A stretch of 64,000 nt of DNA from an uncultured Brachyspira sp. (GCF_944393015.1 NZ_CALXYQ010000001.1:143225-207224); one strand, 5' to 3'. Counted from the stretch's first letter, positions 8,303-18,900 are shown. Translations and numbers: made by a program. Notes: a model not told the origin generated them from the sequence alone.

Positions 8303-10531
8303 ATGAGAGAAATAATCAATTTTAACACCAATTGGAAATTTACTAAAGAATGGAATGATAATATAAAAATTGAAAAATTAAATGGAGAAAATATCACATT
8401 GCCTCATACAGTTGCTGAGATACCTCTTCATTATTTCAATGAATCAGATACTTGGCTTGTTTCAGGATATCAAAACATTTTTAAATATGAAAAATCAAAA
8501 TTAAAAGATAAAAGGATATTAATTAACTTTGAGGGAGCTATGGCTGCTGCTGAAGTATTTATCAATGGAAAAAGTTTCGGAGAGCATAAAGGCGGATATT
8601 TACCTTTTGTATACGATATAACAGATGAATTAAAAGACGGTGAAAATATTATAGCTGTAAAACTTGATAGTACAGAAAGAGAAGATATTCCTCCTTTTGG
8701 TAATGAAATAGATTATTTATGCTATGGCGGAATATACAGAGAAGTACAAATTATTATTGTTGATAATATATCAATAGAAAATGTTATGCTTACTGGTCTT
8801 GCCAATCAAAATATAACAGGAAAAATAAGAATAAGAAACAGCAAAAAAGAAAGCATTAAAGAAACAATAGCTATTAACTTGTATAACAGAGAATATCATA
8901 TATGTGAAATAAAAAAAGAAGTAACTTTAAAAAAAGGTGAATTATTTACTGATATAAAAATAGATGAGCATATAGATTCTGACAGAATAGAGTTATGGGA
9001 TATAGATAATCCAAGACTTTATAGATTAGAAGTATCTATTCCTAGCAATGAAGATAGTTTATCTATAAAAATAGGATTCAGAGATGCAAAATTCACTGAA
9101 AACGGATTTTACTTAAATGACAGAAGAGTAAAATTAAGAGGATTAAACAGACATCAAAGTTTCCCTTATGTTGGTTATGCTATGCCTGAAAGAATACAAA
9201 AGAAAGATGCTGATATATTAAAATTTGATTTAGGACTTAATATAGTACGTTCTTCACACTACCCTGCTTCAAGACATTTTTTAGACAGATGTGATGAAAT
9301 AGGATTAATGGTATTTGAAGAAATTCCAGGCTGGCAGCATATAGGTGATAAAAAATGGCAGAAAGTTGCTGTGGAAAATGTTAAAGATATGATAGAAAGA
9401 GATTTTCATCATACTTCCATTATAATATGGGGTGTAAGAATAAATGAGAGTCAGGATAATCACAGCTTCTATAAAGAAACTAATAAAACAGCTCATGAAC
9501 TAGATAAAACAAGACAAACAGGCGGAGTAAGATATTTAGTAGGAAGCGAGCTTTTGGAAGATGTATATACAATGAATGATTTTAATTATGACGGTATTGC
9601 TGATCCTCTAAGAGCACAAAAATTTGTAACTAAATTAGATAAAAATGTTCCTTATATGATAACAGAATATAACGGACATATGTTCCCTACAAAGATGCAG
9701 GACTGTGAAGAAAGATTAATAGAACATACTAAAAGACATTTTGAAATAATCAATGCTGTTGCTATAGATAATCATATTTCAGGTTCTACAGGCTGGTGTG
9801 CTTTCGATTATCATACACATTATAATTTCGGTTCAGGAGACAGAATATGCTATCATGGTGTTTATGATATGTTTAGAAATCCTAAACTAGCTGCTTCTGC
9901 ATATTCATCTCAAATGTGTACAAAAAATGAAATAATATTAGAGCCTATAACTATATACGCTAGAGGCGAAAGAGCTATAGGAGGAATATCACCTTTAATG
10001 GTTGCCACTAATTGTGATTATGTAGAAATTTATTACAGAAATGAATTAATGGCAAAAGAATATCCGGCTACAGGAAAATATCAAGGACTAAAACATGCAC
10101 CTGTTATAATAAAAATTGATGTAAATGTTCCAGGAGTAAGCGATATGGGTTGGGGTGATATGAAATTAATAGGTTATATAGACGGTAAACCTGCTATAGA
10201 AAAAAATTATTTGAATAACCCTACTTTCAAAGGTTTGGAAGTTAAAGCAGATGATAATGAAATCAATGCTGTAAGCAGCGGCTCCACTTGGGACTCAACA
10301 AGAATAACAGTAAAAGCAGTAGATGCTATAGGAAACAGACTTCCATATATAAATGAAGCTATTACTATAGAAGTAAAAGGCTCAGGAGAATTGATAGGAA
10401 ATGATAATCCTGTACTTGAAGGAGGTTATTATTCTTTCTGGGTTAAATCCAACAAAACTAAAGGAAGCATAAAAGTTACAGTAAAAAACAAAAGGGTAAA
10501 AGAAGAAACAATAGAAATAAAAGTAATATAA
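8303..10531 (+). CDS. Glycoside hydrolase family 2 beta-galactosidase
   Basis: 742 residues with no signal peptide, so cytoplasmic hydrolysis of beta-galactosides or related glycosides. The domain order is typical of GH2: a jelly-roll sugar-binding domain (1-150), an Ig-like domain (155-265), a TIM barrel (270-550), then C-terminal beta domains. Motifs are RGLNRHQSFPYVG, NIVRSSHYPAS, the acid/base region WGVRINES with E382, and the nucleophile ITEYNG with E455. The residues after about 555 resemble the DUF4982/Ig-like tail of shorter bacterial beta-galactosidases. Substrate specificity cannot be read from sequence and beta-glucuronidase is the main alternative. There is no sugar transporter beside it. 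The stop is followed within ten bases by a triple hairpin repeat. Confidence 0.88.
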   Translation: MREIINFNTNWKFTKEWNDNIKIEKLNGENITLPHTVAEIPLHYFNESDTWLVSGYQNIFKYEKSKLKDKRILINFEGAMAAAEVFINGKSFGEHKGGYLPFVYDITDELKDGENIIAVKLDSTEREDIPPFGNEIDYLCYGGIYREVQIIIVDNISIENVMLTGLANQNITGKIRIRNSKKESIKETIAINLYNREYHICEIKKEVTLKKGELFTDIKIDEHIDSDRIELWDIDNPRLYRLEVSIPSNEDSLSIKIGFRDAKFTENGFYLNDRRVKLRGLNRHQSFPYVGYAMPERIQKKDADILKFDLGLNIVRSSHYPASRHFLDRCDEIGLMVFEEIPGWQHIGDKKWQKVAVENVKDMIERDFHHTSIIIWGVRINESQDNHSFYKETNKTAHELDKTRQTGGVRYLVGSELLEDVYTMNDFNYDGIADPLRAQKFVTKLDKNVPYMITEYNGHMFPTKMQDCEERLIEHTKRHFEIINAVAIDNHISGSTGWCAFDYHTHYNFGSGDRICYHGVYDMFRNPKLAASAYSSQMCTKNEIILEPITIYARGERAIGGISPLMVATNCDYVEIYYRNELMAKEYPATGKYQGLKHAPVIIKIDVNVPGVSDMGWGDMKLIGYIDGKPAIEKNYLNNPTFKGLEVKADDNEINAVSSGSTWDSTRITVKAVDAIGNRLPYINEAITIEVKGSGELIGNDNPVLEGGYYSFWVKSNKTKGSIKVTVKNKRVKEETIEIKVI

Positions 10532-10537
10532 TAAAAT

Positions 10538-10756
10538 AAAAATTGTGGGCATCTGCTAAGTTTACTTGGCAGACACTCTCAGCGAACAATTTTTATGATA
10601 ATAACAAAATAAAAATTGTGAGCGTCTGCTAAGTTTACTTGGCAGACACTCTCAGCGAACAATTTTTATGATAATAACAAAATAAAAATTGTGAGCGTCT
10701 GCTAAGTTTACTTGGCAGACACTCTCAGCGAACAATTTTTATGATAATAATAAATA
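10538..10756 (+). repeat. Three tandem 73-bp hairpin repeats
   Basis: Units start at 10538, 10611 and 10684 (AAAAATTGTG), so the period is exactly 73. The copies are almost identical: copy one has GGGCA where the others have GAGCG, and the end of copy three diverges. Each unit folds into nested stems, with AAAAATTGT against ACAATTTTT outside and TCTGCTAAG-ttta-CTTGGCAGA inside. They lie between the beta-galactosidase stop and its terminator, so they should form the 3' untranslated part of that mRNA. They are not a CRISPR array because there are no variable spacers. Confidence 0.9.
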
Positions 10757-10798
10757 AAAAAAGAGTTTGAGATGCAAAATATCAAGCTCTTTTTTTAT
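10757..10798 (+). terminator. Terminator after the beta-galactosidase and hairpin repeats
   Basis: AAAAAGAGTTTGA pairs with TCAAGCTCTTTTT (one G-U pair) around a short loop and is followed by a run of seven T. Confidence 0.85.
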
Positions 10799-10868
10799 AA
10801 AAATTTATCTTGTTTTATTTTTAATTTATGTTTAATATTAATAGAAATATTAATAATGGGATAAAGTT

Positions 10869-11309
10869 ATGAAAAATGAAGATATAAAAAAATATATGGA
10901 AGTCATATATGATTTTTGGTATACTTCTAATAGATTTTATTATCTATGGGCTAAGCAGTACGGTATTACAGATTTAGCTTTATTCAGTTTATTTATAATC
11001 TATAATAGCGGAGAATGCGTACAGAACACTATCACAGAAAAACTATCTGTTCCAAAGCAGACTGTATGTTCTATATTGGATAATTTCGAGAAGAAAGGCT
11101 ATATCAAAAAAAAGATTAACCCAAAAGATAAAAGAAACAGATTAATAAGTTTAACAAAAAAAGGTCTTACATTTGCAGAACCTATATTAAAAGAATTAGA
11201 AAAATTAGATATGCAAATGCTTAAATGTCTTACGGAAGATGAAATCAAAAATTATGTAGAGCCTCAGAAAAAACTTATGACATTTATGGAAAATTATTTT
11301 AATAATTAA
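10869..11309 (+). CDS. MarR-family transcriptional regulator
   Basis: 146 residues with the MarR layout. There are N- and C-terminal dimerisation helices, a winged helix-turn-helix at about 45-100 (NTITEKLSVPKQTVCSILDN, then FEKKGYIKKKINPKDKRNRL with the wing), and the conserved LTKKG. MarR proteins are usually dimeric repressors released by small ligands. The likely targets are itself or the following YkgJ and radical-SAM-like genes, but no operator palindrome was identified with confidence. GGGATAAAGTT precedes the ATG. The next gene starts 61 bases downstream. Confidence 0.88.
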   Translation: MKNEDIKKYMEVIYDFWYTSNRFYYLWAKQYGITDLALFSLFIIYNSGECVQNTITEKLSVPKQTVCSILDNFEKKGYIKKKINPKDKRNRLISLTKKGLTFAEPILKELEKLDMQMLKCLTEDEIKNYVEPQKKLMTFMENYFNN

Positions 11310-11370
11310 AATATTGAATTTAATTTAATTATTATTATAATTAAGCAATATTAAAAAAGGCGGTTTTATT

Positions 11371-11811
11371 TTGAAAGTTATACCTTCAGATAGTTTATTA
11401 AAAAATAGAAAAGAAAAAGTAAGTGAAAAATTATGTGCTGACTGCAATTCATTATGCTGTCATGATTTGGTTATGGAAATATCTCCGCCTAAAAATGAAA
11501 GCGAACTTAATACATTAAAATGGTATTTGCATTTCAGACATTCATTTATATTTATATACGAAAATACTTGGTACCATATGATAAGAAGCGAATGCAGATA
11601 TTTAGATAAAAAAACATATTTATGCAAAAATTATGAAAACAGAAATGAAATTTGCTCAAAACATAGCCCTCCTAAATGTGAGAGATATGAAGAATGGTAC
11701 GATGTAATATTTGATGATCAATATGAATTAGAGAAGTATGTATATGAAAATAAAATAATTAAGAAAAAATCTTCCGGCACAAAGAAGAAAGCAGCTAAAA
11801 AAACTAAATAA
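11371..11811 (+). CDS. YkgJ-family cysteine cluster protein with Lys/Ala-rich tail
   Basis: 146 residues. The cysteine pattern matches the YkgJ/CxxCxxxCC family (putative zinc or iron chelator): CADCNSLCC at about 22-30, then C-rich pairs in SECRYLDKKTYLCKNY and EICSKHSPPKCERY. Each metal-binding block is followed by the ARY/CRYxxxxxxC pattern of the family. The last 18 residues are almost only Lys, Ala, Ser and Thr, a tail like that on the glyA product at 45722. Translation starts at TTG, supported by AAGGCGG nine bases upstream. The function is unknown. The next gene starts 16 bases after its stop, so co-transcription is likely. Confidence 0.8.
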   Translation: MKVIPSDSLLKNRKEKVSEKLCADCNSLCCHDLVMEISPPKNESELNTLKWYLHFRHSFIFIYENTWYHMIRSECRYLDKKTYLCKNYENRNEICSKHSPPKCERYEEWYDVIFDDQYELEKYVYENKIIKKKSSGTKKKAAKKTK

Positions 11812-11827
11812 TATATTTTAATAAAAG

Positions 11828-13291
11828 ATGAAAAAAAAAGAAATTAAAAAAGTTTGTATAACATATCCGCCTTTTGAATATAATAATGGATATCCATTAA
11901 TATCTTTAAATAGACAATTTCAATGGTTAAAAAATCCTTCGTATGCCTACCCTATGCTTCCGTCTTATGCTGCTACTTTATTAAAAAATAACGGTATTAA
12001 TGTTGTGTTTTTGGATACAATAGCATCTAATATTACAACTATAGATTGGTTTAATAATATAGATGATATAGCACCCGACTTAATATTTTTTGAAGTAAAA
12101 ACTCCTATAATTAATTATATTTGGGATACTATAGAAGCAATAAAAGAAAGATATGAAAATACTTATGTTGTTTTAGCAGGAGATCATGTTACTGCTTTAC
12201 CTGAAGAAAGTATGGAAAAATCCAAAACTGATTTTGTATTAACAGGCGGTGATTATGATTTTCTTCTTTTAAATTTAGTTAATCATATAAATAATGGGGA
12301 AAAATTAGGTAAAGGTATATACTACAGAACTTCTAATGGAAATATAAAAAATACTGGAAAATTTGAACTTGAAGAATCTTTAGACAGACTTCCATTTATA
12401 GATAGAAATCTTACAAACTGGAAGTTATATTCAAAAACTAATGAATATTTTAAAAAAACACCAGGCACATCTATAATGTCCGCAAGAGGCTCTTTATATA
12501 ATAATTATAACAGTAATTCTTCTAATATTCTTTTTGATAAAGTGAGAGTTAGAAACCCAATAAGTGTTATAGATGAAATAGAATATTTGAATAAAAGATA
12601 TGGAATAAAAGAAGTTTTGGATACAAGTGTTTATTTTCCTACAGGAGAATGGCTTTCATTGTTTTGCGAAACTATGAAAGAAAGAAAACTCCATAAAAAA
12701 GTTTATATAGACTGTTATGTTTATCTTGGAGTATTAGAATATCAAGATTATAAAATGATGAAAAAGTCAGGGTTCAAAACAGTTATTTTTAATTTGCCTT
12801 CAGGAAATGCTAAAACTATAGAAAAATTAGGTATTACTGATAATACTATAGAAAACATTGTAGAATCCATAAAATTAGCTAAAAAAGCAGGTCTATTCAT
12901 AGATATAATGATAAAAATAGGTTATCCATGGGAAACAGATGAAGATATAATAAACACATTCAATATCGTAAAAGATTTAATGCTTAATGGATATATTAAT
13001 TCTATGAATGCTTCTATTTTTGTACCATATCCTGGAACTAAATTATTCAAATATTGCGATGAAAATAATCTTATTAAAACAAAAAATTGGTTTGATTATG
13101 ATATGAGAAGAAGCATTATGAAATTAGATATGGATGATGATCAAATATTTAGATATATTGAATATTTTTATAATTTATCATTTAATCCTGGATATGTGCT
13201 TCAAAAGATAAAAAGTATAAGAGATATTTACGATATAAAATACCATATAAAATCATTTAAAAATGTGCTTTCATACTATTTAAATGATTAA
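11828..13291 (+). CDS. B12-binding/radical-SAM-like protein lacking the cluster cysteines
   Basis: 487 residues. The N-terminal 150 residues fit a cobalamin-binding-like Rossmann domain (YPMLPSYAATLLKNNGINV, then FLDTIASNI). The middle and C-terminal part follow radical SAM proteins of the BchE type (VRVRNPISVIDEIEYLNKRYGIKE is one example, and FVPYPGTKLF another). Where the [4Fe-4S] motif RGCxxxCxxC should lie, the sequence reads ARGSLYNNYNS. All three cysteines are replaced, by S222, N226 and S229. The frame is otherwise intact and the surrounding residues are conserved, so this is probably a non-catalytic or repurposed relative rather than a decayed gene. It follows the YkgJ gene by 16 bases. 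Confidence 0.78.
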   Translation: MKKKEIKKVCITYPPFEYNNGYPLISLNRQFQWLKNPSYAYPMLPSYAATLLKNNGINVVFLDTIASNITTIDWFNNIDDIAPDLIFFEVKTPIINYIWDTIEAIKERYENTYVVLAGDHVTALPEESMEKSKTDFVLTGGDYDFLLLNLVNHINNGEKLGKGIYYRTSNGNIKNTGKFELEESLDRLPFIDRNLTNWKLYSKTNEYFKKTPGTSIMSARGSLYNNYNSNSSNILFDKVRVRNPISVIDEIEYLNKRYGIKEVLDTSVYFPTGEWLSLFCETMKERKLHKKVYIDCYVYLGVLEYQDYKMMKKSGFKTVIFNLPSGNAKTIEKLGITDNTIENIVESIKLAKKAGLFIDIMIKIGYPWETDEDIINTFNIVKDLMLNGYINSMNASIFVPYPGTKLFKYCDENNLIKTKNWFDYDMRRSIMKLDMDDDQIFRYIEYFYNLSFNPGYVLQKIKSIRDIYDIKYHIKSFKNVLSYYLND

Positions 13292-13300
13292 AAAATATGC

Positions 13301-13354
13301 TTGCATGTAAAATGTTTTAATGATATTCTTTATAAACGGTTTATATACATGCAA
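13301..13354 (+). other. Inverted repeat between radical-SAM-like gene and PpiC gene
   Basis: TTGCATGT (13301) pairs with ACATGCAA (13347-13354) across a 38-base AT-rich loop. It could be a weak terminator or an operator. No T-run follows, so I do not call it a terminator. Confidence 0.4.
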
Positions 13355-13380
13355 TAATTATTATTAAGGATTAAAATTAC

Positions 13381-14334
13381 ATGAGAAAAATAATAGTTTT
13401 TATATTATCTTTTATTTTTATACAAAGTAATCTTTTATTTAATGATGTTGTAAACAGCATAGTAGGTATAGTAGGTTCTATGCCTATTACTTATGAAGAT
13501 TTTTTAAGCAGAAAAACATTTTTAACATTACAGGCTAGATCTATAGGACAAAAAGTTACTGATGATATGGTTTATAAGGATTTAGTTGAAGAGAGAGTAA
13601 TGTATTTAAAACTTAAAGAAAATAATTTTGTTATAGAAGAAAATGATGTAAAAAGAAGATTGGAAAGTATTGCAAAACAATATAATATGAATGCAGATCA
13701 ATTTGCTAAGCAGTTAATGGCTGAAGGAATATCTTATGATGAATATAAGAATTCTATAAAAAAGCAAATAGCTATGGAAAATTTATACGGACTTGTAGTT
13801 AACAATACAGAAATTAGCGATAAAGAGGCTGATGAATTTTATAATAATACAAAAGATAAATCCGCATTTGAAGCTGATACTTTAGTAAAACTTTCTTGGA
13901 TATTCTTCAAAGCTACTACATTTACAGAAAAAGGAGAAAAGCAGGAATTAGCTACTAAAGTAAGAGGTATGGCAGCAAGAGGAAAAGATTTTGCAGAACT
14001 TGCTAAGCAATACAGTGAAGATGAAGCTACAAGTAAAAACGGAGGAGATTTAGGATATAATCTTCTTTATGATGCTGGAAAAAGATCATTACCAGCTCAA
14101 ATAAATGCCGGACTTAATTTAGCTAAAAGAGGATATAAAGTTGGTACTGTAAGCAGCGTGAGAGAATTAGTTGGAAAAGGATTCTATATAGTAAAAATAA
14201 TGGGAATAGAAAAGGATATGGAAAGCATAAGAACTAGAGTAAAAAACTATTTGAGTGAATCTAAAATGAGAGAATCATTTATAAAATGGCTTGATGAAGA
14301 AACTAAAAGAGTATCCGTTCAAATTTACAAATAA
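13381..14334 (+). CDS. Exported PpiC/SurA-type peptidyl-prolyl isomerase
   Basis: 317 residues with an N-terminal hydrophobic signal segment (residues 1-22). A SurA-like chaperone domain covers about 30-150 (SIVGIVGSMPITYEDFLSRK, then many helices). A parvulin rotamase domain at about 155-280 has FAELAKQYSEDEATSKNGGD, GKRSLPAQI and VVG-like strands. These proteins assist folding of outer-membrane proteins in the periplasm, which suits a genome with many beta-barrels. AAGGATT precedes the ATG. It has a single rotamase domain, unlike the two of enterobacterial SurA, so it could equally be called PrsA-like. Confidence 0.85.
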   Translation: MRKIIVFILSFIFIQSNLLFNDVVNSIVGIVGSMPITYEDFLSRKTFLTLQARSIGQKVTDDMVYKDLVEERVMYLKLKENNFVIEENDVKRRLESIAKQYNMNADQFAKQLMAEGISYDEYKNSIKKQIAMENLYGLVVNNTEISDKEADEFYNNTKDKSAFEADTLVKLSWIFFKATTFTEKGEKQELATKVRGMAARGKDFAELAKQYSEDEATSKNGGDLGYNLLYDAGKRSLPAQINAGLNLAKRGYKVGTVSSVRELVGKGFYIVKIMGIEKDMESIRTRVKNYLSESKMRESFIKWLDEETKRVSVQIYK

Positions 14335-14338
14335 TTAA

Positions 14339-14645
14339 TATATACTGAAAATTTTTAAGTTTGTCAACTGATGCACTTTATATAGAATTATCAACTTTTT
14401 TGCCGCACAAAAAAGTTGCTATATCCTCGACAAGCTCGGATACGCTTTGCGAAAACGCAATTGCTAGAACTTTATATTAAAAATATATGTATTAAATGTA
14501 TGGTATAACCTAAATTTAGACTAAAAATGCAGTTCTTTTGGTTCTTTTATACCAATAAAAGAACTGGGGGTATGGGGCAAAGCCCCAGATATAAAAACAA
14601 AAATATAACTTTACTTTTGACAAAATATAATTGTTTAGGTATATA
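14339..14645 (+). repeat. MITE-like intergenic repeat
   Basis: It starts four bases after the PpiC stop with TATATACTGAAAATTTTT and ends with TTGACAAAATATAATTGTTT before AGGTATATA. Internal modules include a CAACTTTTTTgccgcacAAAAAAGTTG hairpin, the TATCCTCGACAAGCTCGGATA hairpin, a CTTTTATACCAATAAAAGAAC hairpin and a GGGGCAAAGCCCC stem. The plain sequence between the repeat and the carA leader is short. Confidence 0.85.
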
Positions 14646-14875
14646 ATAATAAAAAAATAATTGTAAAATAAATTATTATATGTTATTATAAAGAAAATAA
14701 AAATGAAGAAAAAATAATATGACAGGGAAAAAGTTTAAACTAAAGAAAACGCTGCTAATAATGCAGTTTTTTATAATCTTAAAAAGATTGGAGATTGACT
14801 TTCGGTTGATTTCCAATCTTTTTTTTATTTTAAATAAAAATCTAAAAAAAATTTAGAATTATAGGAAGGTAAAAT
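14646..14875 (+). promoter_or_regulatory. carA leader region with internal terminator
   Basis: After the repeat there are 230 bases before carA. They contain a CTGC-taataat-GCAG hairpin followed by six T (about 14752-14772), then a stronger terminator at 14784-14827. A complete terminator just ahead of a pyrimidine/arginine gene suggests attenuation, or else the end of a small RNA. I see no match to the PyrR-binding consensus, so the signal is unknown. Confidence 0.5.
14784..14827 (+). terminator. Strong hairpin terminator upstream of carA
   Basis: AAGATTGGAGATTGA (14784-14798) pairs with TTGATTTCCAATCTT (14806-14820), allowing G-U pairs, over the loop CTTTCGG. A T-tract runs to 14827. It lies 49 bases before the carA start. 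Confidence 0.8.
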
Positions 14876-15961
14876 TTGAAACGTTACTTAATACTTGAAG
14901 ACGGAAGTCATTATGAAGGAATAGGGTTTGGAGCAGATAATTTCAAAATAGGTGAATTAGTTTTTAATACATCTATGACAGGTTATCAGGAAGTATTATC
15001 AGATTTATCTTACTGCGGACAAATTACTGTTATGACTTATCCGCTTATAGGAAATTACGGTATAAACAGGGATGATTTTGAAAGTTTGAATCCTGCAATA
15101 TTCGGGCTTATAGTAAAAGAAGCCTGTAAAAGTCCTAATAATTTCAGGAATTCACAAACCATAGATGAATTTTTAAAATTAAAAAATATTCCAGCTATAG
15201 AAAATATAGATACTAGAGCTATAACAAAGAAAATAAGAGAAATAGGAACTTTAAAAGCAATAATGAGCGATACTATAGAAAATAAAGATGATATAGTAAA
15301 AATGCTTAAAGAAACACCATATATGAATGATCATGTAAAAATGGTTTCTACAAAAAATGCTTTTCCTATACCAAATAGAGGAAAGAAAGTTGTATTAATA
15401 GATTTCGGAGCAAAACTCGGAATAATAAGAGAATTAAGCAAAAGAAACTGCGATTTAATTGTAGTTCCTTATGATACAGATTTTAAAACTATAATGAGTT
15501 TAAATCCTGACGGAATAATGCTTTCAAACGGGCCTGGAAACCCTAAGGATGTTAAAGAATCTATAAATACAATAAAAGAGCTTATAGGTAAAGTTCCAAT
15601 ATTCGGTATATGTTTAGGTCATCAGCTTATAAGTTTGGCATGCGGTGCTGATACTATTAAATTAAAATTCGGACATAGAGGCGGAAATCACCCAGTTAAA
15701 GATTTAGAAACAGGAAGAATCAGCATAACAAGTCAGAATCATAGTTATGCAGTAAAAAAAGAAAGTCTATCAAATACAGATTTAATTATGACACATGTAT
15801 CTTTGAATGACGGAAGCTGTGAGGGAGTGAAACATAAAAGATATCCTGTATTTTCTGTTCAGTATCACCCTGAATCAAGCCCGGGACCTGAAGACAGTAA
15901 ATATTTATTTGATAATTTTATTGATATGATAAACAACAATTATGGAGAGAAAAATGCCTAA
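14876..15961 (+). CDS. carA: Carbamoyl-phosphate synthase small subunit
   Basis: Glutaminase subunit that passes ammonia from glutamine to CarB for carbamoyl phosphate, which feeds pyrimidine and arginine synthesis. It has 361 residues, the normal length. The N-terminal CarA domain has [12 protein letters not shown] and [10 protein letters not shown]. The class I amidotransferase domain has the nucleophile C246 in FGICLGHQ and H331/E333 in SVQYHPE. The start is TTG, supported by GGAAGG at the right distance and by the family N-terminus. The stop overlaps carB by eight bases, so the two are translationally coupled. Confidence 0.95.
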   Translation: MKRYLILEDGSHYEGIGFGADNFKIGELVFNTSMTGYQEVLSDLSYCGQITVMTYPLIGNYGINRDDFESLNPAIFGLIVKEACKSPNNFRNSQTIDEFLKLKNIPAIENIDTRAITKKIREIGTLKAIMSDTIENKDDIVKMLKETPYMNDHVKMVSTKNAFPIPNRGKKVVLIDFGAKLGIIRELSKRNCDLIVVPYDTDFKTIMSLNPDGIMLSNGPGNPKDVKESINTIKELIGKVPIFGICLGHQLISLACGADTIKLKFGHRGGNHPVKDLETGRISITSQNHSYAVKKESLSNTDLIMTHVSLNDGSCEGVKHKRYPVFSVQYHPESSPGPEDSKYLFDNFIDMINNNYGEKNA

Positions 15962-18900
15962 AAGAACAGATATAAAAAAAATATTAGTGATTGGTTCAGG
16001 CCCTATTATTATAGGACAGGCTGCAGAATTTGATTATGCCGGTACTCAAGCATGTCAGTCTTTAAGAGAAGAAGGATATGAAGTTGTACTTATAAATTCA
16101 AATCCTGCCACAATAATGACTGATGCCGCTATTGCTGATAAAGTATATATAGAACCTATAAATTTAAACTTTGCTAAGAGAATAATATATAAAGAAAGAC
16201 CTGATGCAATATTGGGTTCTCTTGGAGGACAAACCGGTTTAAATTTGGTTGTTGAACTTGCTGAAAGCGGAATATTAGATGAATATAATGTTGAGATTTT
16301 AGGTACAGATTTGAATGCTATAAATTGTGCTGAGGACAGAGAACTTTTTAAAAATCTCATGAATGAAATCAATGAACCTGTGCCTGAAAGTATAATAGTA
16401 CATAGTGTTGAAGAAGCAATAGAATTTGCAAACAAAATAGGTTATCACTTGGTCGTTCGTCCTGCATATACATTAGGCGGAACAGGAGGCGGATTTGCAC
16501 GCAATGAAAAAGAATTAATTGAAATATGCGAAACAGGTTTAAAAATAAGTCCGGTACATGAATGTTTGGTTGAAAAAAGTATTGCCGGATATAAAGAAAT
16601 AGAATATGAAGTAATAAGAGATAATAATGATAATGCTATTGTTGTATGTAATATGGAGAATGTTGATCCTGTTGGAATACATACAGGAGACAGTATAGTA
16701 GTTGCTCCTTGTCAGACTTTAAGCGATACTGAAAATCAAATGCTTAGAAATGTAAGTCTTAAAATAATAAGAGCTTTAAAAATATGCGGAGGCTGTAATG
16801 TACAATTAGCTTTAGACCCTGACAGTTTTAAATATTATATAATAGAAGTTAATCCTAGAGTATCACGTTCAAGTGCTTTGGCAAGTAAGGCTACAGGCTA
16901 CCCTATTGCAAAAATAAGTGCCAAAATAGCTGTTGGTATGACTTTAGATGAAATACTTAATCCTATCACTAAAAAAAGTTTTGCATGTTTTGAGCCTTCC
17001 ATTGATTATGTAGTTACAAAATTCCCAAGACTTCCATTCGATAAATTCCCTAATGCTGACAGACAATTAGGCACACAGATGAAAGCTACAGGCGAAGTTA
17101 TGAGTATAGGAAGAAATTTTGAAGAATCATTTTTGAAAGCTGTTCGTTCTCTTGAAATAAAATGCGATCATATAATTCATAATGATGTTTCAGAATATAC
17201 AACTAAAAAATTATGGGAGCGTATAGAATTAAGAGATGATTTAAGAATATTTATTATAGCTGAACTTATAAGACGTAAAGAAGATATAAATGATATAATA
17301 GAAATTACTCATATAGATAAATTCTTCTTAGACAAAATAAAAAACATAATAATATTAGAAGAAAAATTATATAAAAATAAAATGGATATAGATGTTTTAA
17401 GAGAATGCAAAGAGAGAGGATTTTCTGACAGTTATATATCTAAAGTTTGGGAAGCTGAAGAAATTGATATATACAAATTAAGACATGAAAATAATATAAT
17501 ACCTGTATATAAAATGGTTGATACTTGCGCAGGAGAATTTGAAAGCGAAACTCCTTATTTCTACTCTACTTATGAAAATGAAAATGAATCTTTTAAAAGC
17601 GGAAAAGAAAGCATAATAGTATTAGGTTCTGGCCCTATAAGAATTGGGCAAGGTGTGGAGTTTGATTATTCTACAGTTCATTCAGTTATGACTATAAGAG
17701 AGGCCGGATATGAAGCTATAGTAATAAATAATAATCCTGAAACTGTATCTACTGATTTTTCTATATCCGATAAACTTTATTTTGAACCATTAACTATAGA
17801 AGATGTTATGCATATAATAGAACTTGAAAAGCCTAAAGGAGTTATAGTACAATTCGGAGGACAAACTGCAATAAATTTAGCTGAAAAATTAGTTATGCAT
17901 GGAGTAAATATACTTGGCACTTCTTTGGAAAATATCAATAAAGCAGAAGACAGACATGAATTTGAAGAGATGTTAAAAACTCTTAATATACCTCAGCCTA
18001 AAGGCGAAACTGCCATAACAGTTGAAGAGGCTTTAGTAATAGCAAATGATATAGGATATCCTGTTCTAGTTCGTCCTAGTTATGTACTTGGAGGAAGAGC
18101 TATGGAGATAGTGGATAATGATGCATCTTTGAAAGTTTATATGGAAACTGCTGTAAAAGAAGTAAGCAATAAAGCTCCTATACTCATTGACAAATATGTT
18201 ATAGGTAAGGAAATAGAAATTGATGCTATTGCTGACAGTGAAAATAATGTATTTATTCCGGGCATTATGGAGCATATAGAAAGAGCAGGAATTCACTCCG
18301 GAGATTCTATAAGCGTATACCCTACTCAAACAATATCAAACAAAGTAAAAGAAACTATCATTGATTATGCAAAAAGAATAGGAATAGGATTTAATTTCAT
18401 AGGGCTTTACAATATACAATTTATAGTTGATAAAAAAGACAATGTTTATGTGCTTGAAGTAAATCCTAGAAGCAGCCGAACAGTACCTTTCTTAAGCAAA
18501 ATAACTAATGTTCCAATGGCTAATGTTGCCACTATGTGCATACTTGGTAAATCATTAAAAGAACAAGGATACAATAATTTATATAAAGAAGAATCTGATA
18601 AAGTATTTGTTAAAGCTCCTGTATTTTCTTTCTCCAAATTAAGAAAAGTTGATACAATACTTGGCCCTGAAATGAAAAGTACAGGCGAGGCATTAGGTTT
18701 TGATATTAATTTTGAAAAGGCATTGTACAAAGCATTAATAGCGAGCGGATTAAGAATACCTTTACAAGGAAATGTACTTCTCACTATTTCGGATAATCAT
18801 AAAAATGAAATACTTGATTTGGCAAAAAGATTTTCTAATATAGGCTACGGAATATATGCTACAAAAGGAACTGCTAATTTCTTGAGAGAAAAAGGACTTT

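Noticed and set aside
10538..10756. CRISPR array
   Set aside because: The 73-base units are continuous with no variable spacers, no leader and no cas genes.
16055..16435. 126-codon antisense frame in carB
   Set aside because: It lies opposite a highly conserved part of carB and has no ribosome-binding site or family match.
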